DNA of 64,000 bases from Lingula anatina (lineage: Eukaryota; Brachiopoda; Lingulata; Lingulida; Lingulidae), in assembly GCF_001039355.2 (NCBI RefSeq), contig NW_019775483.1:84132-148131 (forward strand), read 5' to 3'. The notes below the pieces were generated by a model. It was not told where the DNA came from, made no database searches, and was given only the letters and a program-made list of their open reading frames with translations. Shown here piece after piece: positions 26,801 to 37,898 of this stretch. Each line of letters starts with the position of its first letter. Position 1 is the stretch's first letter. The position numbers and the translations under genes are program-made.

Positions 26801-29800
26801 TTCATTGGAAATGAACACAAAGCATCATCCTGAGTTTCAGAGATGACAGGACACATTTTCCTCCATTAAGAGCATGAAATGGGTTTATTGTGTCCACTGC
26901 TGATAATGGAGGGAAGATTTCTGCAATCTGTGCAACTCAGGGTGCTTAGTCTTATATCATTTGCATAAAATAATCCAATTATTTGCCAATTTAACATTTC
27001 CCACAGAGAGATAAAAACTGTTTTTCACATTACTTTGAAAACACAAAGCAAATTTTGAAATGATTCATCTTTTTTGTTGTTGTTAAAATGTTTTACTTTC
27101 TTTGGCAAAAAAAAAAATTAATAAATAAATAAATAAATAAAATTAAATCAGTTTCTGAAAGAGATGCATTGAGTATGCATAATTACATATAGTCCTCTAT
27201 TCTTCTTATAGTTATTAACTTTGAAATGAGGAAATCAACTTTATAAGAAGCTCAGGGTTAATCACAACTGTGAGTTATAATTAGTGGTTAAAGAATCAGT
27301 GCAGATAAAAAAAAATCCTATACAGCATACATACAGTGCAGTAGATATGTTTGTTAAAATAGTAAAACACAGTGAACATAATCTAAGTAATGGCATAGAC
27401 CTGACCAAAGCTGTAATACAGATGTGTAGATGCACAAAAATGTGAACTATACAAGATTCATCACAGGATGTATCATGATAAATTTGGTTATTTAAAGAAA
27501 AATATTCTTTTTCCTTTTTAAAAGACTTAGTTTGAATATTTTTTACATAAAATATTTCCCCCTCAAAAAAAAAAGGCACTTTGTATACATCAAAGTCTGT
27601 TTGACCATAGATTCTACAGATCTGGTTTGGTCGTACCATTATCAAAAAGTGAGTGTTCAGTTACCCTGTAGATAACCTAAGTGACAATAATAACGTGTCA
27701 CAGGTGAAATGTCACAGGCGAGTGTCACAGGTGAAATGTCACAGGCGAGTGTCACAGGTAAAGTGTCACAGGTGAAATGATGCAGATTCAGCACATCAGA
27801 TGGAAAAGGAAAAATGAACAAAAAATACAAAATTAACTTTAATGTGAGAGATGTGATATGAGAGATTAGTAGATGACAGTTTAACCACCTGAAGTATAGT
27901 TTAATTCATATGGCAAAAGCTTAGCCTGGTTCTTCATTTTCACATTTTCATGTATGCCCACTTGTACAATAAGTGTGCAACCATGGAGATTTGAAAATGA
28001 AGCAGCCGGCATCCATGGCAACTGTTGCTAACTAAAGAGTATAATCACTCCATTAGGAGGTGAAATGGCCAACTCTAGAATTCAGTTTTAAAAAGAAAGG
28101 CACAGTTTAAGCTGTCATCTGTAACCCATCCCTCTCACATCAACATAACAAATTATATCTACAACTACTTGAGAAATGTGAAAAATAATCAAATAACAGT
28201 TGAAAAAATATAGTGAGTTATCTTGAACAAGTAACAATTAAGACTTAGTAAATAACAGTGTAATTATAATGGCATGGTAACTCTAAGCAGCTGAATGTTT
28301 TGAAAGACAAAAGACTGGCACAAGTGTACCGAGTGTGAATAAAAAATTGTGGAAATAATGTCAATAAAATAATGATAGACTTGTACAGCAAGTACTGCCT
28401 TTAAAAACTGAAATTAAACTGCAAATTAAAATTCTGAAATTATGTAGCATTTACAGAGAGAGGCCTTGAGTTATCTGGGGTATACATACCTTCCTCGAAC
28501 AATTGACAAATCTAACTGTAAAAAGAAAAATGATAAAAATCAATGGATACCATCTCAAACTTATTAGGCATCACTTACTATTTGAAATTCATTGTGATTT
28601 TCAGCCAATGTGTTCATACCAGTGTCCCTCTAAACTTAAGAATTCTGGGTCCACAAGAAATGTAGTATAAAAAATGTACTTCAAAAACCTCCCCTCACTC
28701 TCCTCTTTACTGTCAAATCTCTTACCCTGGTCCACAAGCTATGAGACTGTGTGAGAATCTTCCAGGAGCGGCACACCTGAGCACACCTGGCCAGGTCATC
28801 TATGTCCACATAACTGAAGATCTGAAACAGAGAGGCACAGGCTACTGGTCAGTTCTGTATTAAAATACATTCCATGAACAACAACAACAACAAATAAAAA
28901 AATAAGCCAGAATGTATAAGGCAATTATACTTTAGAATTCTGAACTGATTACTATCCCCCTCCCCCTCCCCCTCCATGATTTCACCACTAAAGTGAATGT
29001 TACCTTTAAAGCCACAGATCTGGGCATATTAGCAGAGATATCATCTCTGGCGTCACCCAAACCGCGCCCTGTGGGGTCCTCTTCCTCCATGTTCTCTCCA
29101 CGTTCTAACCTCTGAAATATCACAATTATAATAAAAAGCGAGGAAGAAGATATCAGACTTGTTCTGCAACACAGAGCACATTTTAGTTTTCTTCTCTGTG
29201 TATAGGTGGTGCTGTATGCAACCCCATTCTGGTACTGACAGCGTAAAGCCTGCTAAAACTCCCGACTATATCACTATACACACTCTACATGTACTTAGCC
29301 TACTTGTACTAGCTGTCTAATGATAATTAGCAAGTCTACATTAAAAATTGATCTCATTACCTATGTGCCTAAAGTTTTAATTATATTCTGAAGTTCTTAA
29401 AATAGTTACACCGAATTGTTCTACATGTATGTTAATTTTTCTTAGTTCAATCATAGAATTCACATAAAAAAATTATAAGCAATAACTTTAGGGTTAAACT
29501 TTTAATTATGATGTTTGCATGCATGTTTTCTATGCACATCTCAAAATATTCATTTTCAAGCATAATACTTTTTCAACATTAGTATTCAAAACAATGTGTA
29601 AAGGTGTTATTTGGGGATGGGGCTGCATAAAACCAATGATATCTTACTACAAGTAATTCACTGCATCAGAGGGTTTGGGTTTAGATGACTCTGGGGTATA
29701 AATACAACTTCAAATGTCACTTATAACTCTTGAATAGATGGGATTCAACCGTGTTAGGGCAAGAAACACTGTATATGTATCAGAGTTCATGCTGGGGCAT

Positions 29801-31601
29801 ATAGTACTGATAGAAGGTTGGATATCTAAGTAATATTGGAGAGGAGAAGTATTTCACTGAACAACTACAGAAAAACATGGTACAATATAAAAGAGTATCT
29901 GCAGGAGAGTTACATGTATATCTTTATATTTCCCACTGTTAATAAGTGAAAAGTTGGACGGTTTGGGTATATAGTTTTTTGTGCGTATATTCTGTATATA
30001 AATTAAGGCGAATCTGCTCAATGATGATACAGTATCATGATACATGACATGTGGTTACTGAAATCATAATTTAAAACTAAATTGTTAAACAGGTTGACAT
30101 GCTTTTAGATTACATTCCATACTTTAATCAGATATGTAAGTTAATATTAATTTTGCCATGAAACACTTTTAATGTTTAGGAAAAAAGGGATGAAACAATT
30201 AAATAATCTCAAATTAACAACAAATTGACAATGAAAAAATATATAACAGCCACAAAGTTATTCAGCTTTCTTATAGTCAAAGTGATGTGAAACTGAATTT
30301 CATCAGAAGTGAAAATCAACTTAATGAAAAAATTGTGATTTTAAGTGAATTTCAATATGAAAGTGACGTAAAACTTAACATGTGGTGACAGTGACCTTGA
30401 CAGTGACCTTGACCCAATGCATACAGGTCAGGTGACTCATACTGTGAATGTGACATCAATGTCTACATAACAACAAAAGACTGGATTGCAACAATGATTG
30501 ATTTGCAATGCGGTCCTTACGATGACTCAATAAGATGATGGATAAACAGGAGAATTACATATGATAATTTGCAAGTTTAGGAATTCTAAAACTTTTATGT
30601 CTCTAATTTTGAAGAGGTATTAGTTAAATTTTGGTGTAATACACCTGTATATAAATATATTTACTTTAAAGTGAGCATGAAATAGTATGAGATACTTTTA
30701 GTGCTCACAAAAAAAAAAAATTGTGTAACTATCTGTATAAATGACCTTTAAAAAGCACTAAAATATGATTACTTCTTTCACCTGTTGAAAACAAGTTGAT
30801 TTTTTTTAATTTAGTATGTCTTTAAAAATGATTATAGTTAGTAGTGCTACATGCCAAATGAGGAACAACATCCAAAATCCATGACTGACATGTAAGACAA
30901 GAACTGGCAGTTAATATAACATGCACAAGCCAAAGAACAGCAGAAATACTCAAGCAAACCTTCATCATTTTTAGGCGTTGTTCATCGTGGGTAGAATTTT
31001 GGGCATCAAACATCTAGTAAGCATCAAATATATAGCAGTGAGAAGCAAAACATGTGGTCAAGCATAAATAAAAAATGGCATGGATTCCAAACACAGGAAC
31101 AAGTCAGGTGGTGATGACTTGATGCAGCCAGAGCAAAAACAATATTTTTCATTCCACAAATCTGTTTTCAAGGTGATGAACAAATTAAACAATCATTTCC
31201 ATATGAAGATACTGTAACACAAAGATTTCCATCTTATTTCAAGATCTTCACCTCATTCTTCTTTTAAAATTAATTCTGTTATGTCTTTCCTTTTTACATA
31301 TATGTAGATAGTCTTCTAATACTGTTTTTGCTTAGGCTCCATACAGGGTGTATCAATAATAAAGGCATTGTGAAACATGCAACTTCAACCCAGTCAACTG
31401 TCTACTGTACCCTTATGTTGATCTTCAATAGAGGACAGATCAGGGCAACAGAATGTCACAGAATGGAGATAATGAAAAATAAAACAAAGAGAAACACACA
31501 TGTTATATAAATCAATATTTCTACTGCACTCCAACAGCATGCTATATATATGAAAATAAATATGTACATTGATTCAACTGAAATTACTAAATGATTTTAA
31601 G

Positions 31602-31661
<60 letters not shown>

Positions 31662-31807
31662 GCTGAAAAAAGCAACAGTGTGGGCTGCAAATGGCTGATA
31701 AAGGTAACTTCTATAAATCCAGTAGTTTCATTCAAGGCACAAACTCAATTTCCATACTAAATCTTGTTTTCTCGTTCTCCTCTCACTCTCTCTCTCTGTC
31801 ACCCACA

Positions 31808-31870
<63 letters not shown>

Positions 31871-34800
31871 TTGTTCAAGATCAAACAGAGTAATTTTAAA
31901 AACCTAGGAATCAAATAAGACAGGTAAAAATGATAAACTAACCAAAAGAAATGATAAAATTTATCTGTATTCCAAAACATGACAAACCAGACACTAAAAT
32001 TATAATGCACTCCAAATATATATATATAAAGATATATACCACATATACAAGTATGTATAAAACTCACCCGATTGGATTCCTAAACAAGGTTTTGCAAAGT
32101 TTCAAAAATTACAAGCAATAATCATTCAAGGGCATGCAATTTAAGCAATAATTTGAATGCCAGAAATACATGTCATGCAGCAAAAGTATGAAGGATAATT
32201 TTTACATGCAGTATAATGATCATTCACATATATCATGCAATATAATGTTGTGTTCTCCAAGCAAGAAAAGATTCATTTGTTTTATTTGGTAGAGGTGTTA
32301 TGGATATAGCTAAATAATATGCTGGGTAGAATGAATATTATATCACATTATCGACTATAATTTCAATATATTATAGTACAATTAAGATAATGTTCATTTC
32401 TGAAGCAACATTTCTCACTTTCTTTCAGTATCACAGTTGCTTTCTTATAAACAAAAATAAATGTGTATTTTTTATAAAGTTACTGAATGTAGAGAAATTA
32501 TCTAGTGCAAAATGGGAGAGACATGGAAAAAACATTGTTTTAGATTATGTGTCCTGTTTCTTAAAATTATACTTTTTATAGTTAAGTCTAGGTTATCTAT
32601 CACCAGTGCTTTCTTTTAAAATATATGCATATAAAGAGCAGAACAAAATTATATAACTAGGTAATCTAAACATTTTCCTACTTCACCTACACACCCTGTG
32701 TTAGTTTTCAACCTTTTCAGGCGCATGCAGTGCTTAGATTTCCATGCGTTTTAGTTTGAAAATATGGATTATTTCGTCATTATACTTATCATTTCTTTAG
32801 TTATTAATACTAGAGTAAAAGAAAGGTCTAATGGCATCAATGCCTGCTGTAAGGAAATGCAGCGTTAGGCTGTTAACTTATGAATAAAGCTATAAATTAG
32901 ACATGAACATGGCATCTTTTCATTTCATGGGAACAATAAATCATTAAGATGGCCAAAAATTTTGTAAATCTTTAATCAACAACTTCACATTCACTTATTT
33001 TTTCTGTAAAGAAAAAAATATGAACCTTACTTTTGAAATAACATCTCAAAGGTGACAAACATACAGCTATGTCAACATCATTTGTATCTTTAACTTAACA
33101 AAACATTTTCTTCTTCACCCACAGAAGAATAAATTTTACCTCAAAATATTCCCTAGTCCTTCTAGCTTTGGTTGTTTCTTCATGCCAGTTATCAAATATC
33201 ACTTTAGCAATGGCACAAAAGAACACACGCTGTATCTTGTTATATGCCACTGGAAAAATATCAAATTAATTATAGTAAGGCCTCAGATTCTTATGCCTGA
33301 TTCAGTTAAAATCAAACTCCTATATAATTGTTATCTATCATATCATAACACCATAGGCAACTTATGTATTTAACCTTTTCATCTATTCTTATATAAAAAC
33401 TGAACATTGCTATATTACAAATAAATTATTACTGGTAAATTATTGATTAATGAAACAGATTTCAATATAAATGTAAGTTAACAAAACAAAGTCAACTCAC
33501 TGGACTGGACTCCCTTTCTGAAGTTCATCCATTGCTGTGTAAGAAGTTAAGGAAAATCATTCAAATCTGAACTGCTCTGAAAAAAAAAGCAAGAGCAATG
33601 CAGTGATGGGTGTGAATGGCAAAAGGGCCATTCATTTGTTTGACTGCCCCACCCACCCACCCAAAGGTGATAAAATGACCAGATCAGACCACATTTAACA
33701 AAGGATACAGTCCACTCATTGAGGGCCAGTCTCATCAGTCTGTGTGCATAGTGAGTGACAGCCTCACACCACTTCCTCTCCATGTCCATCCTCTTCTGCT
33801 TCTTCACCAGGTGGAACTGCATCCAGCCACTGGAATGGCATGAACAAAGTCATGAAAAATGTTATGAATGAAGTCACGAATGGTGACATGAATTTAGTCA
33901 TGAACAATGTCATGAATGAAGTCAAGAACAGTGACATGAATTCAGTCATGCATAATGTCATGAACAACATCATGAATAAAGTCACAAACAGTGACATGTA
34001 CAGAGTCATGCAGAAAGTCCTGGGCAAAGTCATGAACAATGACATGAACAATGACATAAAAATGTTATGAACTACGCATGTCATGTGGTTTTAAGGTTTC
34101 ATGAACTACGGTGGTTTTATGAACTACAGTGTCATGTATAAAGGAATAAGTTATCTTGACCATCATCTTTATTGACATAATTCCAAAAGAAAAATTCCTC
34201 AAAAAGTTTTTATCTTTAAAAAAAATATCACTATAAGTAGAGGTATGCTTACTGAAAACACATGGACCGCAGACGAGAGTTGTAGAAACTGAAGGCTTTA
34301 GCGTACATCTCTGGAGTTGGTTGCTGTGGAGAAAAAATGTAACAGTTGTTTTGAATATGAAACACAAAAGCTTATGTTCACGCTTGGAGATATGATGGCA
34401 TTTCACATGAGGCAAGAGAAAAAATTAGTAAAAGGTAGTTTATTTTTGTATATTCAGACAACGATACAAAGAACAATACTAGTATAATAAATTTTATTTC
34501 CTACCAAAGGACAATTCAAACAAATATTCAGATGGGTCTCAATTTAACTAAATATAAAGGAAGAAAAAATTCCAAATCACCAAAGAATAGTCATCTAAGT
34601 TGAAAATGTAGTCCAGATTACTCTCAGTTATAACTCTCCTCCTGGGGCGCATCTCTTCTTCCACAAACATGTCCCTGGAATTTAAGAAGAATGTGGACCT
34701 TTTGACAGCAAACGACTTAATACTGAACTATATCAGCAATAGTAAGGCATTCAGATTTCTAAATATATAGGCTTAAAACATAAGAAATTTATAAGACTAT

Positions 34801-35837
34801 AGTAATATCTTACTTATATAGTGAGGTTATTCAAAAACTACCCCCCCCCTCCCCCTGGTTAAAAAAATGGAGTTGATTCTAAAGGGATGAAAAATATATT
34901 TCTTCCTATGAGCTAGTAACAATTGTATGTGATCCATTAAGGCCCTGTGATGAAAGGCTAGAACATGTTTCACAGGACAACATGTCAAGTTTAATCAGAA
35001 CCCATTTATTTTTTAACCATCATTAGACAAGTCACAAGAGAGAAAATTAATGCAAACAACTACTAATATTTCACCACCATGTATCTCCTTCTTACCACTG
35101 CAAGCATCTAAGGCCATATTTCTGGATATGTCTCAAGCATTTGACTATAAATGCCTTAGGATCATCAGGGCACATCACTGCCAGTCCTGTCAGCAAAGCC
35201 TGGAATGAATTGAAATACCCAGTATGCATATTTCCATTATACCAGTTCACTACATCATGGGCATTGGCATCATAACAAAGTGGTACATATTCCAAACACG
35301 AAGAGTAATTTATACAATAAAATTAGTAAAATCATAAAATGGAAAATTAAGTTAGTGTTGGTCTCAAAATACTGACTATCACATACTGTACTAGTACTGA
35401 ACATGGATATCTCTATTAAAATGACTACAGAATACAACTAATGCACAATTTGCTTGGTATTTTTCTTATATCTTGGATTCATACAGGCAATTTAGAAGAT
35501 GGCCATAATTATATTATCGCATAATATAAAACACAGTTAACATGTGCGTTTTTATTATTTATTTATTTCAAATGGGTAAATTCAAATTTTACGAATGCCA
35601 GATAAAGGTTAACACACATAAAAAGACAGATATAGGGTAAACTAAATAAACCAAAATCTACATAGACATGTCATAAAGAAAGAGCATGCATGTTCAACCT
35701 TTGCTCAAAGTTTAAATTTTAAATCGTATAACGTCAAATTATTATGTCAAATATCTTACCTCATAAACGTCTGGCAGTCGATTTATGCGGAGATATTTCT
35801 TTAATTCGGGGTCTATCCCCTTTAGAGATGCCGCCAT
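20308..35837 (-). CDS. FBXL13: FBXL13 / DRC6: F-box and leucine-rich-repeat subunit of the ciliary dynein regulatory complex
   Basis: DRC6 is part of the nexin-dynein regulatory complex of motile cilia. Exons in transcript order: 35837-35760, 35199-35096, 34674-34581, 34323-34253, 33829-33709, 33534-33501, 33249-33140, 32079-32068, 31013-30960, 29111-29004, 28821-28726, 28515-28490, 25261-25099, 24715-24615, 24243-24114, 23809-23711, 23543-23423, 23108-22946, 22615-22496, 22193-22067, 21802-21584, 21171-21089, 20692-20612, 20386-20308. All phases fit; total 797 codons plus stop (human about 735). The N-terminus (LPDVYE, then LLTGLAVMCPDDP) matches human FBXL13 closely. A Trp-spaced helical region follows, then an F-box at about residues 248-295 (MPRSVALKIFSYVDIDDLAR), then C-terminal LRRs with LNLxxC patterns (VLNLADCVR, LDISGC, LNLAGC). 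In this haplotype exon 20 (to 22067) lacks its GT donor; the other haplotype has it. Confidence 0.93.
23920..24100. repeat. GTTGACCTTTGTCAGTTAAT-type minisatellite
   Basis: Imperfect repeats of about 20 bases (TGTTGACCTTTGTCAGTTTA and variants) fill most of the short intron between the FBXL13 exons 24243-24114 and 23809-23711. Confidence 0.75.
24645..24830 (-). repeat. 93-bp tandem duplication of part of an FBXL13 exon and its acceptor
   Basis: 24645-24737 and 24738-24830 are near-identical. The first contains the 5' part of the real exon (24715-24615) and its acceptor. The second still has the acceptor (TTACAG before GACAGTAGC), but its exon-like sequence has an in-frame TGA after ten codons, so it is a decayed pseudo-exon in the upstream intron. 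Confidence 0.85.
26382..26589 (-). mobile_element. PIF/Harbinger-like MITE, family 1 copy B, 208 bp
   Basis: Inverted ends GACTGCATTCCCACAGATTT and complement, about 30 bases, flanked by exact TTA at 26379-26381 and 26590-26592. A TTA target-site duplication is the usual PIF/Harbinger signature. Same family as 3371-3584 but in opposite orientation. Confidence 0.82.
27694..27779. repeat. GTGTCACAGGTGAAAT minisatellite
   Basis: About three copies of a 27-base unit made of two halves (GTGTCACAGGTGAAAT and GTCACAGGCGA). Lies in an FBXL13 intron. Confidence 0.85.
29112..30959 (-). other. FBXL13 intron (1.85 kb)
   Basis: AT-rich, no coding evidence. It holds two TGACCTTGA nuclear-receptor-type half-sites at 30392-30400 and 30404-30412. 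Confidence 0.65.
31602..31866. repeat. AAT and AC microsatellites in an FBXL13 intron
   Basis: A run of AAT at 31602-31659 and a run of AC at 31811-31866, with a short CT run before it. Frames read through them are repeat artefacts. Confidence 0.95.
32068..32079 (-). CDS. FBXL13: FBXL13 12-nt microexon
   Basis: Twelve bases (GAATCCAATCGG) between TTTAG and GTGAGT. They add Glu-Ser-Asn-Arg in phase 0 between the exons 33249-33140 and 31013-30960. Both neighbours also join in phase without it, so it may be optional. Confidence 0.5.
32080..33139 (-). other. FBXL13 intron (1.1 kb)
   Basis: AT-rich; no gene, repeat or RNA recognised. Confidence 0.6.
33838..34064. repeat. 12-bp minisatellite with 48-bp higher order, next to an FBXL13 splice acceptor
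   Basis: About 18 units of a 12-base motif (consensus GTCATGAACAAT), with every third or fourth unit of GACATGAATTCA type, so that 48-base blocks recur. As 12 is divisible by 3, long frames open on both strands (four-residue repeats VMNN/DMNS on plus, MTLF/MSLF on minus); these are not genes. The array fills over half of a 423-bp intron and ends about 8 bases before the acceptor of exon 33829-33709. Confidence 0.92.
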
Positions 35838-37898
35838 TGTGGTTTTGAGGAATTATTCTGGGTAAAAAAATGCACTATTTTCTGTTAAAGAACAATTAAA
35901 TTCAAGTATATGAGCGCAATCGACCGAAACACCTGCAGTCTTCCGCCATGTTGTTTGCGAATAGCAACAGCAGTACCCGGATGTAATTCCATGACGGGCT
36001 AGAGCCGCAGTAAACATGAAGCTGACAACTCAAAGTCCTGGATATTCATAAAGTAGACTAAATCATGCGTCCCGCCAAAATTCCACGAGTAAAACGCTAA
36101 AATAAATACGCCTTAGAAATGAATTCTACAAATAATTGCCAAATAAAATATATTTTCTTTCAAAATTATTTTCTACAGGGACACCGAAATAAATCATAAA
36201 GTTCAAAACAATGTTTAAGAAATTTGATGATTTAAGGTCACGGGGCGCATTTGGACGGCTACGCACGTTGGGAATATCCTAGGTCTAGCAGGTTCTGTAT
36301 ATGTTGGATCGATCCTGGATTGATTTATTGTTACTTTAATTTGAAACAAAGAAAATTATTGAAAGTACATCGGCGTGATGTCATTAAAGATTTAGCAAGT
36401 TTTTTTATATTAGAGAAGCTTACTATTTACTTTTTTGTATCTTCATTAAATACCCACTCCTAATCCACGTCTTAATGATAGATTTCGGACAACCCGCTCT
36501 ATTATGATTCCTTAACGTATTTCCAAATGTGAGCAAACGCGCTTTTAAAATTTTTACTTCTTCAAATTAAAAAAAGTGGGACAGAAGCATGCTTGTAGTG
36601 AGCCATCTAAGTAGGCCTAAAGGAAATTTTCAATTATGGATGAAAATTCGAAACAACAGATTTTCGGAATTAAAAACGTTCGATGCTTGGAGTAAATACT
36701 TCGTAATAGTGAGATGACCCCGTCAGCCTTTTTTAATTATTATTATTGATTTTCTCGCGTCAATGACCCTGGTCACTCTGCCCCCATCTCCCTCCCTTTG
36801 GCTGTACTTTGGCTGTACCTTGTTCTTCTTTTGTTTTTCACCAATAAGTCAAATGAGACAGACGGGCAGATATATAGTTTTCTGCTACATAGTTTATTTA
36901 GGGCTAAAACTCAAGCGTGTAGGCCCTTCCAGTGTAAAGCCCTCTATATAGGCTACATCTGTCTGTCCCTCAAGCATCGGTCTCCCGCTCCCTCTCTTAC
37001 CTCTTTTATCCCTTAACGCAATTGGCATTTTACAAGTAGGCCCTACTTTATCTAAAATGCAACCTGCCACACACACTGTGTAAATGCCCCAAATATATAA
37101 TTATTATAAGTACATTTTAAAAAAATTTGTATTTTAATATGTATGTTAAAACCAATATGCAAATCACATCCAAGCTTAAACTACTATCAATGGTTCCAAC
37201 AACCTGATCCTATCTTTTAAAGGAAGTGTGACGACGGGGAACACACAAATGCAAACATTTTTAACTTTATTACAATATTTAAGAATATATCTTCTGATCA
37301 ACTAAACAAGGTAACTATCGGACAGAAATCTTATTAAAAAACACCCCTTTCCCTTGCTCTAAAAACCATCATTTTATAATTATTTGATATTTCTTTCCCA
37401 TCTAAGTAGACCATATTTCCTCAAACTGCATTACTGATAAGAGAATACACTAACAGCCTTTAAGATAATGTAAATTATATGCCTGTGGTGTACTTGTGTA
37501 GACAATTTAAGCTGCACCCGCTGCTTTAAGACCGCTAAACAGAGCATCTAAGTATAAAAAAACCCTTCTCTTTAAATTTATCAGCTGGATGTTACTAGAT
37601 CAGAGATCGCTTTAATATTCCAATATTGGCGTCCTGCCACTAACAGTCCCAGCCTCTTACTTGTATTTAAAAAAAGACTTAAACTGGCCTATCGCCCGGT
37701 AAGTGCACGGCTGGTATAGGGGCCTAATCAAGTACCCCGTTTGACAGGTGGCGCTCATAAGGTGACAAATGCAGTAAGTGTCCTAGTGTCTAGTATATAG
37801 GCTCTTCCCTGGTCCTGGGACTAATCTATATTGACTAATAGTGGACCTGTATATAGCCTGTCATCACGATATCTTGATATTCAGTGAGTAACAAAGAG
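35838..37898. promoter_or_regulatory. Divergent intergenic region between FBXL13 and CLN3
   Basis: 2.06 kb between two start codons on opposite strands, so it should hold both promoters. No TATA box stands out. ATGGCGG, a YY1-type core, occurs at the FBXL13 start (35828-35842) and again near 35946. No other gene or RNA is seen. Confidence 0.6.

Larger units (their letters stand above)
25262..28489 (-). other. Large FBXL13 intron (3.2 kb)
   Basis: No exon is needed here, since the flanking exons join in phase. Contents: the MITE at 26382-26589, an AAAT-rich run near 27110-27143 and the GTGTCACAGG minisatellite at 27694-27779. No other gene is seen on either strand. Confidence 0.7.

Noticed and set aside
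27694-27779. Considered as a CRISPR-like or palindromic array
   Set aside because: The genome is eukaryotic and the units are contiguous with no unique spacers; it is a minisatellite.
31783-32067. Frame with long Cys-Val repeats, and its Thr-His counterpart on the plus strand
   Set aside because: AC/GT microsatellite translation only.
33764-34084. Long frames on both strands with four-residue repeats
   Set aside because: They are read-outs of the 12-bp minisatellite, inside an FBXL13 intron.
35930-35980. Possible RFX X-box (GTTGTTTGCGAATAGCAAC) upstream of ciliary FBXL13
   Set aside because: Only one half-site fits the consensus and the spacing is wrong.
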